Source of the DNA: Cylindrotheca closterium
Taxonomy: Eukaryota; Bacillariophyta; Bacillariophyceae; Bacillariales; Bacillariaceae
Reading direction: 5' to 3'
Length of the DNA stretch: 53,374 bases
Assembly (NCBI GenBank): GCA_933822405.4
Contig: CAKOGP040000569.1
Location: 1-53,374 of the forward strand
Part shown: positions 30,143-41,784 of the stretch, one piece after another
How positions within the stretch are numbered: the first letter of the stretch is position 1
Layout: each line of letters starts with the position of its first letter
Made by a program: the position numbers and the translations under genes
The notes under the pieces: model-generated
What the model was told of the DNA's origin: nothing
Database searches by the model: none
What the model saw: the letters and a program-made list of their open reading frames with translations, nothing else

Positions 30143-33013
30143 TTATTTATTTTCCTGTTTCGAGAGACCCTCCAAAAGCACAAGTATCCGATTGTTCTGA
30201 GACTGTAGAGTTTTCATTTCAAGAGCAAGATCAAAAGTTCCAGCTTTCATGTCGGCAATCTTGAAAGAAAGCAGCTTGTTCTCGGCTGTCATGCCGACCA
30301 CTTTGTTAACAAGCTGCTTGTTTTCAGCATCCATTTTGTCAAGCTTGGTTGACTGCTCTGTGATCAGTGATACCAGCTCTTTGGTTTCAGCCTTTTCGGT
30401 ACTTTCTTCATCGATTTCCAACTTTTCAGCAAATAAGTTCTTGCGCATGTGCATTGGCCAACAATAACCAAAAGACAAGACGCCAAGAACGAATTTAAAG
30501 GCCAGTGATATACAACGAAGGATGAACCGAAGTCCAACAGGTCCGAGGACTAGTTTGTCCTCTGAATCCCACTCGGCTTCTTCGTTCAAATCATCAATGC
30601 CCATTTCAAGAATGAAAGCGATGCGATACTGCCAAAATACTGCTCTTGCGTACTTTCGTTCAATTGCCTGATTCCAGGCCTTGCAGACAATGGCAATCAA
30701 AACATTCAGTAGTACAATCGCCGTCACCACGCCAAAGACAATATCCAACAAGCCAACGGCTGCGTCATGCTGACCACCAATAACTGCTGAAAAGACGGAA
30801 AATAACGAAGCCATCATGGTTTCAAAGCCTTCCTGATCGCTGTATGATACAAAATACATGTACCCAAAGGTGACGAGAGTCATTCCTGCCATGACTAAGA
30901 AAGGGATCAGTGCCCATAAGATCTAGAATACGATTTGAGTTGGGAAGGAGTGAGCAACCTTTTCGCCATTTGACGCTGAAACATGAAGGATCAAACTTAC
31001 GAACATGACACCGCCCACGAATGTAGCAAAGGGTAACAAGGCTTTCTTCATAAAGGAAACCAAAGACCCAAAGAGAAAGAAACCAGTAAACATCAACAAA
31101 CGCCGCGTTCTTTCAGTATCGCCATCCAGTTGAACATACTCTTCCATAATCAGCCTTTCTGCTGACGCCAGGATGAGAGCAATAGCAGTTAGCTCAATCC
31201 AGTTCCAGACATCTACGAAATACGCCGCCGTTTCGCCATTTTTTTTTCGTCGCCAAAGCTGCAGTAGCTCGATTAGAAATAGCACAATTGCCAAAGGAAT
31301 GAGAGAAATTGCCCACCCAAGGTTTGGCTCTTCTTCCAGAAGATACTGGTTTGTGGCACTTATGAACGACACAATCAGAGCAACGTAAATGTACAAGTCT
31401 CGCATGATGTAAAAGACTGCCACTTGGTTGCATGACATTCGGTTCAACAACGGGACCAATTGTTTCGAGTCAATGTTTTGAGAGATTGCGCTGAGAAAGA
31501 TTTCATGTGGCATGTATTCCATGCAACTCTTAAGCTTCCGTTCACCTGTCAGAACACTACCCCCATTCCAGTAACCTTCGTTGTGTAGAATATAATGAAG
31601 ATATTTGCTTGCCCCGTCACTTCCTTTCTTTGAAGACTGAAAGGGCGTTCTGCCATGAATATTTCGCTCTTCCATACTTTTCGGGTGTGCAGCAATTAGA
31701 GCCGCGAGGACTTGCAAGTCGAAGGACTGCTGGCAAGCTATATAATGATGAAGGGGCAAGTCTCCGTCAATATCTTTGTCAGCAGCACCATCACGATAGA
31801 CATCAATGAGATGGAGAATGACTTGCTGTGACGGATCCGGCGACTGCTTGCAAGCCAAGTGAAGGGGCAACCTTCCGTCACGATCTTTCTCACAAACGCC
31901 ATCAGGGTAGAGATCAATGAGAGCTTTCACAACCTTGAAGAAGCCACGGTAAGAAGCCAAATGTACGGCCAATCTCCCGCTACTATCACACTCGTCAGCG
32001 CTCTCAGGATAAATGTCGATGAGATGTAGAATGGCCTGTTGGGGTGTGCCTTTGTATCGGCAAGCATCATGTACAGGCAAGCTTCCGTTGCTATCTTTTT
32101 CACCAGCGCCAGCAGGATAGACATCAGTGAGAGCCTTAATGACCTGCAAGCCGCTAGGGTATCGACAAGCCAGATGTAGGGGCAAGTTTCCTTCTCCATC
32201 TCTGACTCGGGTACCATCAGGATATGCATGAATGAGAGCTTGCATAGCCTGCGGGTTGCAATAGTCTTCGGCAGCTAAATAGTGGAGTGGCAATTTGTCA
32301 TATATATCTTTCTGACAAGCACCATCAGGATAGAAATCAATCAGGTGTTGAATGACATTCAAGTCGGATTCGAAGATACAAGCGCAATGTAGTGGTAATC
32401 TTCCATGTGCATCGGTCAATTTAGCAGTCTCGGCTCCACCGATATCCAAGATTTTCCGAATGATATCAAGAGGTGCCTGTTTGAGACAAGCAGAGTGTAA
32501 GGCCGTTGCACCATCTCCATCATTTGTTTCCAACACCTTTGCCTTTGCTTCTTTCTTGCTGATATTATGAAACCAATGATAAACAGGTTCCCACTCTCGC
32601 TTGGGCCCGTCAGGGGCTTCTGGCAAGTCATCCTTGGCCTCGATGATCTTCCAGAGCGGTTTGTGTATCTTTCCGTCATCGTTTGAAGAAGCCATCGAGT
32701 TATCGGCATCAGTAATAGAAGCCGTGCTTTGACAGTGTCCATTATTGCAACTTTCGAGAGCAATGGCGTATGCTGATTTGGTGTCCATTTCCATTGCATC
32801 CTTCACAAGAATGCGTTTTTCAACGACCACAGTCGCAGTGGGCGGGTCACCATCCATTTTGCTTTCTTCTTCAGCTGCAGTTGAAACAGTCAAAATGTTG
32901 AAAGCAACACCAGCTGCCGGTAGAGAAATAATGGTAGGAAAAGAGAAGACTTGCTGTTGACATGGATTCGTGCCGACGTTTGAGTTACTGGAAACAAAAG
33001 TTCGATCCGCCAT
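30143..33013 (-). CDS. Ankyrin-repeat TRP-like cation channel, two exons
   Basis: Exons are 31001-33013 and 30143-30922 on the minus strand. The 78 bp phase-0 intron (GTAAGT...TTCTAG) falls inside a membrane segment, joining VGGVMF|ILWALIPFL. The product is 930 residues from the ATG at 33013; the longer open frame starts at a TTG and is not used. Residues about 170-455 hold eight or nine ankyrin repeats of the GRLPLHLAC type. Six membrane segments follow (IYVALIVSFISATNQYL, ISLIPLAIVLFLIELLQLW, IELTAIALILASAERL, FTGFFLFGSLVSF, the split segment, and IVFGVVTAIVLLNVLIAIVC). A pore-like stretch FETMMASLFSVFSAVIGG lies between the last two. A coiled coil ends the protein (ENKQLVNKVVGMTAENK). This layout is that of TRPA-like channels; ion selectivity and stimulus are unknown. 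Confidence 0.88.
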
Positions 33014-34150
33014 TTCGTTTTCAAATAGTGAAACGATTTCATGCACTTTATTCAATATTTTGTTTATGTAAAACGCGCAGAAAGTGCGCAGAAATCGTCG
33101 AATAATCCGACCAAATAAAAATACACACTGACTGACTGACTATTTCACCCTCTCGCGACTTCTACCAACAAATTTACGATAGCCATCAGATCCTTCAGAC
33201 ACAGCCGTATCGTAGCAATGCTGCTGATGTCAGGGGTACAGACTAGACCATTTTTCGTTTTCTTTTCGCTTTTCGTTCCAAATTTTATGCCTCCTCAAGA
33301 CATCGGCTTACAGAAAGACAGACTATATATACACTTGGTTGTGATATATGATGTGGGCTCAAGCAAGTCGTTGGAGAGCGTGGCCAAGACATCTGCACCC
33401 TCATTCATTGATTATATTCTACTGGGAGTACGAGATGTAGGACTCCTTTTCGGTGCATACTGCACGAACTGTCGGAGGCACTCCGGCGATATGGAAGTTT
33501 CACACCGCATGGTGATACCATACATGACGTTCCTTTGCCAGCATTCATACTAAATTCTCACTACAATTTCTCGCGACTCATCAAGAAGCGAGTTAGAAAC
33601 AAACTTATGATGACAGCCATTAGATCCGTCATGCACAATTGCAGTTCTGCCGGTGTCAAGGATATGTAGTCAGACCATGTTCATCGCTGGAAGAACATGT
33701 GCCGTCACCAGTTCACAATTTCTAACGCTTTTTTGGCTTTTACGCTGTATGCTTTCATTCCAAGCTACAGTATATTGGCTGTTTCCCAATTGTTGACGAA
33801 GTTTAAATATAGGTACGCAAGTCCGCATATATTGCAGGCTGACCGGTAGAATACAACGCTCTCTAAACAAATCAGCTGCATACTGGTACACTACACACAT
33901 TCACGGGGATCATTACCCGCTCAATTTCAGATAGTCCAATCCTAAAAGCTTTTTATATATATATTGGCTTTCCACTGAAATAAACGTAGTCTTCAAGTTC
34001 GGTGGAACCAAAACCGAACAATGAACCTCGGTCCATAATTAAACATCCCCCGGCTCCTGCATTTGAAGAAGACATTCTTTCTGCGGTCTCTTCGACAAAC
34101 CGCTCAACTCACAATTTTCCAAATTTCCGACGAAACATAAGACTGGAAAC
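33014..34150. other. Intergenic region with a diverged direct repeat
   Basis: Similar phrases occur in the same order at about 33153-33290 and 33570-33770: ctcgcgact, agccat(c/t)agatcc, tgtca(g/a)gg.ta, agacca, then a T-rich stretch containing cgcttttt.g.ctttt(a/t)cg. The open frame at 33218-33553 lies in the first repeat and is not preserved in the second, so it is not called. The region ends in the promoter of the gene at 34151. Confidence 0.45.
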
Positions 34151-34729
34151 ATGAAGACCCAACCCAAGAAAAGCGTCACCCTTAACCCTATTGTCGTAGG
34201 TATTGAAATCATGAGCATCTACGACTACACAAGCAGGGAAGTTTCCGCTTCTTGGTATAACAACGACGACATGTACAAGATAACGAATCGGTGCTTTAAA
34301 GTGATAAGGAAAGTTGAAGTTGGAGATTCCTTGAGAATCAACAGGTACTGCACACGGGGCCTTGAGGGCTACTTCTCCGTAGCTTCAATTTCCAAAACGA
34401 GGAACAGATCAACAGCGTTTATGGCAGTCATGGCTGAACAATCGATGCAACGTATTGGAAACAGCATCGATGATCAAGCTATTGCTGATGCCTATCGAAA
34501 TACTACTCGTAGCTGTCATCTGTGGGCTAGAGTCGTTGGGAAGTGTGACGAAGAGGCTGCTCAAGTCATCCATCTTTATCCAACTGAGCAGTCTGACGAT
34601 GTCGATGATTCCGATGATGATTTGACTCGAACCACCGGTTTGGCATCAGGTCTACCGCGTCCACCAAACCAACAGATTGCATGGAAGCTTGCAGGAAAAG
34701 ATCAGCTTCTCCGGGCAACCGTCGCGTAG
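34151..34729 (+). CDS. YCTRGLE-family protein of unknown function
   Basis: The 192-residue product belongs to a family with two more members in the window (35445-35869, broken; 51931-52539). Shared features: a basic start with KK(S/T)VTxN, the phrase SIYDYTSREVSASWYNND, a helix around I.(N/S)RC(F/L)KVI.K, the motif RYCTRGLEGYFS at about residue 70, and a second half with EQSMQR..., DDQAIADAYRNTTRSC and a Trp or Gln after it. There is no signal peptide or membrane segment. I know this arrangement from diatom proteomes but not its function. The C-terminal 40 residues are acidic then basic and look disordered. The upstream 200 bp include a TATA-like tatatatata at about 33955. Confidence 0.75.
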   Translation: MKTQPKKSVTLNPIVVGIEIMSIYDYTSREVSASWYNNDDMYKITNRCFKVIRKVEVGDSLRINRYCTRGLEGYFSVASISKTRNRSTAFMAVMAEQSMQRIGNSIDDQAIADAYRNTTRSCHLWARVVGKCDEEAAQVIHLYPTEQSDDVDDSDDDLTRTTGLASGLPRPPNQQIAWKLAGKDQLLRATVA

Positions 34730-35444
34730 CATAAAAATCACAGTAAACCCAATTTGTAAAATCCCAAGATTTCTCTCATATTAAAATATTTTCTAGCGGT
34801 AGCTATATTGGAATCTTCAGTTTACTCGACTTTACTAGAGTGACACCAATTCTCGTACTACTTGCGTAGTCAAGCTCAACGTATACGTAGAGAGTGATGA
34901 TGACTGATCTATCTTTCTTGCTTTCCACATCCAGAGTGTGGCGTGGTAGTAACTGGCCCCTACTCCCTCCTTGAAGCTACAAAAGCTGGTTTCCAGCGAG
35001 AAAATAATAAAAGGCCATTCTTGCGTGTTTCTTGAAAATGAAAACTATAGGGCAAAACTCCGGAACCTAGCTCCGTCTCAGCGTCACTTATTATTGTCGA
35101 AGCAAAAAATCTATGATACTGTAGATTTCCAGTGGGACTATATGGACAAAAAGCGTTTCGAACTGCAAGCATGACGCATGAAGAAACCTCGGACTTTATG
35201 TAACAAAACAAACGACTATCCGACTATGGAAAACTGAGAGGTTCTCTTACGCTGCGACTAGGAGTTCGACCTGAGAGAATGACATCCGCGGTACATTATG
35301 CAAAACTGGAAGAGGCCTCTCGGTTAACAAACGCAATCGACATTGGCAAAAGTTCTCTGAGCTGGTTTCATTCCACTTTGTGCTGAAAGCATTGTGATGC
35401 ATCTCACAATTTTCCTTCAATCAAACGAGACACAAGAGTCTGTA
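34730..35444. other. Spacer between the two adjacent YCTRGLE-family copies
   Basis: No gene is supported. Open frames on opposite strands at 34960-35211 overlap each other and lack protein-like composition. The last 100 bp correspond to the leader of the broken copy. Confidence 0.4.
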
Positions 35445-35869
35445 ATGAAGCCACAACCCAAGAAAACTGTTACCTTTAACCCTATGGTCACTGGTGTTCA
35501 AATCATGAGCACCCACGACTACTCCCCCAAAGAAATTGCTGCTACTTGGTATAACGACGAAGAAATGGACCAGATAGCCATTCGGTGCCTCAAAGTGATT
35601 AGCAAAAGTGAAGCTGGAGTTTTCTTGAAAGGCAAGAAGAGGTACTGCACGCGAGGCCTTGAGTGCTACTTCTCTGTAGCTTCTTTAATCACCAAACAGA
35701 AGACTAGGTCCACTGCAATCGCGGCATAGTACTGGTCCAGCAATCTAGGCAATGGGTTGAGAACAAAGTCGATGATCAAGCCATTGCTGATGCTTATCGA
35801 AAGACCACAGCAAGCTGTCAGATCTGGGCACAAGTCGTTGGGGAACGTGATCAACAGGCCGCCCAATAA
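35445..35869 (+). pseudogene. Frameshifted YCTRGLE-family copy
   Basis: The frame starts at ATG 35445 (MKPQPKKTVTFNP) and shows STHDYSPKEIAATWYNDEEM and RYCTRGLECYFS. It ends at a TAG at 35727-35729, about residue 95. A shift of one base near 35725 restores similarity in another frame: VQQSRQWVENKVDDQAIADA and YRKTTASCQIWAQVVGERDQ, which aligns with the second half of the gene at 34151. That frame then stops at a TAA at 35867-35869, again earlier than the intact copies. Two separate lesions argue against sequencing error and for a pseudogene. The direct tandem position 715 bp after the intact gene suggests an ordinary tandem duplication followed by decay. Confidence 0.75.
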
Positions 35870-37066
35870 GCCGTCTATCCTTACTATCCAGCAGGTCTCC
35901 AACAATAGCCAGCATCCACCATCATTCACTCATTTGGTGAAGTCCTTGGCGCTGCCCATGACGACACTAGTCGAATCACTGATTCTCCAAACAAAGGAGA
36001 TTCACGGAGGTTTTGTAGGAAGAGCTCATCTTGTCAGAGTTGGAGACGGGCAGCCTTTTGCGGTTCATCATTGAAGGTCGCGGCATCGTAGGTCTGCTAG
36101 ACGAGTACAACTTGTTAGAGCTGAAGTCGCGTAGCTTGTCGCGGCTCATCAGCAATCCATTGTCGCTGGATGATCTTGTTGCTTTTGAAGCTCTCCATCA
36201 GCCTCGTGATCAATGAAGATGTTTTTGTTGATTGCACAAGGTAGTAAACTGCCTTCTAGTGGTCACTACTGCTTGCTGAGTCCTGCTGTATGCTGATGCA
36301 AACAAGGTTCGATTGGTTACTACTATATCTATGGATTGGGGTACCACATGAAAAGCTGGTTGTATCGAAGAGTATCTCTGTTGGTTGGTTTAGGGGAGTC
36401 AAAATACCAAGTTTCAATGTCTACCGGGTATAATACCTGCAATACGCATGCACATTATGATAATGTAGTATAGTTTCGAAGTTGTCGACAGGAATATTCC
36501 CCGGGGCTTGGAGTCAGTCACGAGAGAACGAACAATTATTGGATTTCACGATCGCAAGCCAATAGGATTGGTGGAGAAGAAATAGCGTTCTCCCCCATGG
36601 ACAAATTAGTACTATAAGAAATGGCGATTTGAATTTGTCCTAACGGGCATTTATATACCATGTCATTTTGCAAAAACTAAGTCTGAAATGTCCAGTTGTT
36701 AAGTCCGAGCATTTGCAGATTCATATGTAACAACCTTCTCCATTCCCTTGAGCTGCTTTCGCGTTTTCCGGCAGAAGTTGACGAACGAACATAATCATAC
36801 CAGTATCTCGCTCTACACCAGACAACAAAATCTTGACGGCGTCTCTCTTCCACCAATAACTTCATTGGAACACTGTAACAACTCAACTCCATCACCACCG
36901 CAATCATCAAGCTTAAGTTGGCTAGTTTCAGAATCCCTCAAACGACACGTCTACACTACACAAAAGCTAGCAAACTCTGAACATTCAACTTCCGGTTTTG
37001 ACGAGAAGCCTCACATCACCGTACGATTGATTGTTTGATTGATTGATTGATTGATTCAAAATAATA
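35870..37066. other. Intergenic region, no gene recognised
   Basis: About 1.2 kb without a convincing gene. Frames at 35757-36216 are fragments around the pseudogene's tail. The stretch before 37067 is the promoter and leader of globin 1. Confidence 0.35.
37025..37056 (+). repeat. GATT microsatellite in the leader of globin 1
   Basis: GATT units, interrupted once by a GTTT, run up to ten bases before the first globin start codon. The same word occurs as a short run at 8196-8210 and elsewhere in the window. Confidence 0.7.
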
Positions 37067-37703
37067 ATGATTATGGAACTATCATACTCTACCGTCTCGA
37101 GTGTTCTCGACTCTTGGGAAAAGCTTCGTGCGCATTCGGACTTTGAGGAGACTGTCGGAATTCAACTCTTTCAAAAGTGAGTGCGTATATATTCAATATT
37201 GCCTGAATATTACTGAATATTGTATTCTCAGGCGTAAAATGAAGCGACAGCAATCGATTTCAATTTTCTGACTCCTTTCGTTCCAATTCTTTAGCTTTCT
37301 TACGCTTCAGCCAAATGCCAAACTAGCCTTGGGTCTGCCCAAAGACTTGGACATTACCAGCCGTGCCACCATGGAAGAAAACAAGCGATTTGCCAAAAAG
37401 GCGTCGTATTTTGTAAAGTTCTTTCTGCTCATGATTGGCAAGGTGGTCGATATGCTGGGACCGGACATGGATACTGTGGAAGATATTCTGCTGGATTTGG
37501 GACAACGGCATGTGCGTTATGGTGTTCAGCCCGAATTTTATGTATCTTTGGGACAAGCCTTGATGACCACCCTGGAGGCAAATCTCAAACCGGCAGACTT
37601 TAACGCACCAGTCAAGGCAGCTTGGGTCCAAGTTTATGCCGCCATCTCGCATTCCATGATTATGGGACACAATCAGCTGCTCAAGGAGACGCAGCAAAAG
37701 TGA
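37067..37703 (+). CDS. Globin 1, two exons
   Basis: Exons are 37067-37176 and 37295-37703 with a 118 bp phase-2 intron (GTGAGT...CTTTAG); the product is 172 residues. Two in-frame ATGs (37067, 37073) are possible starts. The first exon reads SVLDSWEKLRAH and continues through GIQLFQ|NFLTLQPNA, a globin helix A-B-C pattern with Trp and the Phe/Pro of the CD corner. The proximal haem ligand is His109 in GQRHVRYGV, and YAAISHSMIMG follows in helix H. At the expected distal position (NKRFAKKASYFVKFF) I see Lys or Ala rather than His, so ligand binding may be unusual. Haem-globins bind O2 or NO; which is not known. It is in direct tandem with globin 2. Confidence 0.9.
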
Positions 37704-38631
37704 AAAGAGAGAGATCATAGTATCATTCTTCTTGTGTTGAATGCTGAAGCATTTCAGGGGAAGGTTCAGCATGTCATCGCCATCCATTCGTTCACCCAAC
37801 AATGTATCATATAATTTTGCCACTTTAGTAGAGAGACAATTTCTCTGCCACTTCTTGGTACAGCACAATAGCTATATAATCGAGTTCTGAATACCGCCCG
37901 GCGGTATAGCCAGTAGTCGTACCCTACTCCTCCATTAGAAGGACGAATTCAGAATGATTGGTTTCATTCCTTCATTATTTGTCAGTGGAAGATCGGCTGT
38001 GTAAGAATACGATTGTAGCTATAATGGATTATTATGCTAACCTTTTCCAACGTAGGTCATCCAGTATTCCTGGCTCTATCTGTTGGTGGCTGAATATCAA
38101 ACAAGAATGACGAGGAGGTACTATGTAAAGTGCCTGTTGTGGATGCGATTGGATGATTGCATGAGGGAAGGATTTCTAGTACTGTAGTGTATCAATACCT
38201 AGCATAGATGACGTCCTTCCTTCCAAGCATGTATCATGATGAGTGGTGTCAGTCCATCGCATATTGTTGTATTGTGCACATGACATTGTACAACAGCGTG
38301 ACCTATAATACGCTCTACTTGTGGAGTTTTCTTCGCCATTCATGTGGACAAATCCGCGTTTGGTCCATAAGTAAATAGTTTTGAATGGGACATTTTGCGG
38401 GTGAATCTTGGTGTCTTTAGGTCATGAGACATTCAAGACATATAACGCAAGAAACCATTTTCTGTGACTTTGGGACGTTTTGGACCACTGACGTTGTTTT
38501 TTCTCGGTTTTTTGCGAGTAGCATTTTCATTTGAGCTCATCTCCAAACATAATTTTATTTCACCTACAGGCTACAACCATTCATTCATTTGCTCAATCCA
38601 GCAATCAAACCAACAAACATAATCCTTCACC
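37704..38631. other. Spacer between the globin genes
   Basis: The 928 bp hold the 3' end of globin 1 and the promoter of globin 2. The phrase accgcccggcggta at about 37893 is a near-palindrome. No gene is seen. Confidence 0.4.
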
Positions 38632-39226
38632 ATGGTTCATGATATGTCTTACAACACGGTCTCCAATGTGATTGCCACTTGGGAGAAAGTCCGACAAGTC
38701 AAAGACTACGAACACGTCGTTGGAACGCAGCTCTTTCAGAAGTAAGTTCACCGGAAACGTTTTCACGATCAAAATGAATTGAAAGGCATGCCGAATTCTA
38801 ACCACACATGACGCTTCTCCTCTGTTTGCCTACAGATTCTTTGCCTCTACTCCCAATGCCATGACCGTGTTTGGGTTTCCAAAGGGCTCGGATCCTTCGT
38901 CGAAGGACTCGTTGGAAAATCCCAGATTTGTCAAAAAGGCCAAATGGTTCATTCGGGTCTTTATTCAGATGATCGAACGTTCCTTGGATATGTTGGGTCC
39001 AGATAGTGAATTGCTCACAGAAATTCTGTTGGAATTGGGTCAACGTCACGTTCGTTATGGAGTGGATACCTCTTACTATCCTGCCATGGGAAAAGTCTTG
39101 CTAGTCGTGTTGGATGACGTACTCGATGAAAAGACCTTTACACCACAAGTCCGAAAGGATTGGGAGGAGGTTTACACGGCACTTTACACCGACATGATAG
39201 AGGGCCATAATATGGTGAATGTATAA
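38632..39226 (+). CDS. Globin 2, two exons
   Basis: Exons are 38632-38741 and 38836-39226 with a 94 bp phase-2 intron (GTAAGT...CTACAG); the product is 166 residues. First exons of both globins are exactly 110 bases, and the introns fall at the same codon of LFQ(K/N)F, so the two genes arose by tandem duplication of an intron-bearing gene. The proximal ligand is His108 in GQRHVRYGVDTSYYPAMGK, a motif shared with globin 1. The distal segment PRFVKKAKWFIRVF again lacks a clear distal His. Residue identity between the two is about half. No targeting signal is visible, so both are probably cytosolic. Confidence 0.92.
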
Positions 39227-40753
39227 ATTGGTGGATGGATCGATTGATTCTACACGTGTAGTTTATCTGTGCAATCGGTCATGGATGATCATATCACAGC
39301 ACTGATGTGTTCAACACGATAATCGTTCCTCTGTTTCATACGTCAATTGGGGTGGCGATATGAAATGGAATATAAGAAGACGAAGCGTGCTGCTAGGGAA
39401 CGACCTTACGATGATGGTTGTCATAATGTATATAGATAATACAACATCGTCGAATGAGCATCGTTATTGTTGGATCGTTTTCATCGTGACTTCAGTACAA
39501 ACTGTACAGTTTGAAACTTGTTTTTTATCTATATACTACATATATTATATGCAAAGCATTCATGTCATTTAAAGTAGCTCTGATGTGACGGACAATGATC
39601 ATCTCACAAGATTGCGAGGCTTGAGCCACCCGACACGACAAGTGAACGAGATACCGACACATTTCAGCGAATGAATGATAATCCATTGTAATTGACCTTA
39701 CACTTTTAGCGTCCACTATACTTTCGGAAAACAATTTTCTTGCTTTCAAACTAAAGTACCCTTGTTCCGTATACCGGTAGGTATATGGAAAGATGTAGCT
39801 CAGATCATCGTCGTGGTCGCAGGTGTTGATACTGCAATGTGAGAAATATACAGTCACCTCCTTTTGCAGAAGTTTCGTTTCTTTTCTTGAGACATAGCAA
39901 TGCGGCTCTTTTCAATCTGACTTTCTTGTCCAAGTCGCGATACCCCTTTTCCATGTCTGAAAGCTGCTGATAGCTTCTTTGAATAAGCAGTAGCAGGAGG
40001 TCAATAGAATGTGATTCCTTTCCGCTAATGCAAGAATGGGAGCAGTCAGTTGTGATCCATCATCATCAACATCGAGTGTGACTTTATCCTATGACATTCA
40101 ACCGGGAGTCGGATGGAACTCCATAAGAAGGACTGGAATACGTTCAAGACGGGCATCATGGTGATGATCAGCACAACATCACCGCAATCTGACTGGTAAT
40201 CACTTTCTTTGTTCCTCATTCTCCAACACACGGTACCGTTTTGGCATGATAAGCGAAGACAGAAAAGGCTTTCAGGATTCCAAAAATTGTGGATGATTTG
40301 AAACGTTATTGTTGTTTTGGTTTTGGAATTTCAAAAGTTCAGGTTTTCCTGGAAACGTGGTCTGTCGTAGTGCTTCTTGCGTCACATATCATACTGTAGT
40401 CGCTTCGAATTAGCTTGGCTCAGATCTTCTGTATGACCGAATATGGCAGAGCTTTGACAATCAGAACAATGAAAATAAGCAATAAGCCTCCAACGTTGAG
40501 ATCTGCGTCTTATTATTGGCGATGGCGATGTGTATTATAAAATGCGAGGTCTCATCGTTGAGTTTCAGGCGATTTTTGTCGAAAGCGAGTAACGGAGATC
40601 AAATAACTTCCACGAATAAGAGAATGTAATCATCTCAGCATCGTCATCATCCAATATATGTAAGATCATCGCATGCAGGCATAATCACATTCATCGTCAC
40701 CATCATAAGGCCAAACACAAAACAAGGATCAGCTATAGAATCTAAATAAAACA
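39227..40753. other. Intergenic region, no gene recognised
   Basis: About 1.5 kb with only short frames. TACCGGTA is at 39772. The final 60 bases before 40754 are A-rich leader sequence of the LTO1 homologue. Nothing else stands out. Confidence 0.35.
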
Positions 40754-41317
40754 ATGGAATGGGACGACTTGTGTTGGAATCCTCATCAAGAATCAGTCCA
40801 ACGGGGAGAAATCAGCGGATCGGAAGCAGGAAGATTGGCAGGTTTCAGGGATGGCAAGGCGTTGGGACAAGTGAAAGGATTTGAATTGGGAATGGAAATT
40901 GGATTTATTCGTGGCTTTTTGGAGGCTTTGGAACAAGACAACTTTGCCACTGTAGTAAAGAATGAAAGAATACAACGCAGTATTGATCAATTGCACAAAG
41001 TACTGGAAGAAGAATTAGTGGGACCCGATGCCATCTTTCAGGAGAATCATAATCAATTGTCAGCAAAGGAAGCAAAGGAAGCATTGCCACCACATCAATC
41101 GGATGATGCAGACTCGCCGCCACCACCGCCGAGTGACGACGAAGACAAGTCCAAAGTAGATGTCGAATCGAAACTACAACGGATACGAGCCAGATTCAAG
41201 GTGCTGATCGTACAACTCAAGTTGCCAAAGTCATCCTTGAAAGACTACATGGACGAGGCTGCAAAATCATCGTCCATATCCAACGATCAAGAACCAGCGT
41301 TTGAAGGGGAATGGTGA
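40754..41317 (+). CDS. LTO1: LTO1 homologue, Fe-S delivery adaptor
   Basis: The 187-residue product has the deca-GX-like helical repeat of the Yae1/Lto1 family at about 22-55: GSEAGRLAGFRDGKALGQVK followed by GFELGMEIGFIRGF, with Gly about every fourth residue. A second conserved segment is IRARFKVLIVQLKLPK near residue 136, which aligns with the C-terminal helix of human ORAOV1/LTO1. Between them is an acidic, Pro-rich linker. The last residue is Trp (FEGEW-end). In yeast, Lto1 with Yae1 recruits the ABCE1/Rli1 protein to the cytosolic iron-sulphur assembly targeting complex, and its C-terminal Trp is the contact. The same ending here supports the assignment and suggests the same job. Length is about 40 residues more than the human protein, all of it linker. 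Confidence 0.85.
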   Translation: MEWDDLCWNPHQESVQRGEISGSEAGRLAGFRDGKALGQVKGFELGMEIGFIRGFLEALEQDNFATVVKNERIQRSIDQLHKVLEEELVGPDAIFQENHNQLSAKEAKEALPPHQSDDADSPPPPPSDDEDKSKVDVESKLQRIRARFKVLIVQLKLPKSSLKDYMDEAAKSSSISNDQEPAFEGEW

Positions 41318-41784
41318 CGAAATAGACATTCTTAAGGTGGAATCAATCAAATGTTAATGTTTTATAGAATCCCTGAGTGTTGCACAATCTTGTCAATTTC
41401 GAACACCAATGAATGTCTTGTATTCTTTCATCTCGACTGTAGCAATAACTACTATTAGCAATCAAAGAAATTGTATCCAATGCCTGGCAATGAAATAATG
41501 ATTCAGAGGTATATTGGCAAAATACTGATGAGGACATCATGATGGTGAGACTCTTATCATTATTTGGGATTGATTGGTTCCTCCTTACAAGAAGAAGAAC
41601 TTTGAATGCTGGGGCTTTGCATGCTGGAGCGAAACAGCTGTCTCATGGCTTGGCTTGAGTGAATATGACATTCCGATTTTGGTATCCATCGTGATTATTG
41701 AGCCATTTGACGATCTGTGTCAATTTGGTGGTCATGGCAATTGGGTCTGTACTACATTTTTGAGCGACGTCTTCTTCTAGTTCA
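41318..41784. other. Convergent 3' region
   Basis: Between the LTO1 homologue and the stop codon of the next gene, which reads toward it. A frame at 41643-41906 on the minus strand extends into the neighbouring gene but is not supported by any motif. No gene is seen. Confidence 0.4.

Noticed and set aside
33218..33553. 111-codon open frame beginning MLLMSGVQTR
   Set aside because: It lies in a diverged direct repeat whose second copy is not open, and it has no recognisable motif.
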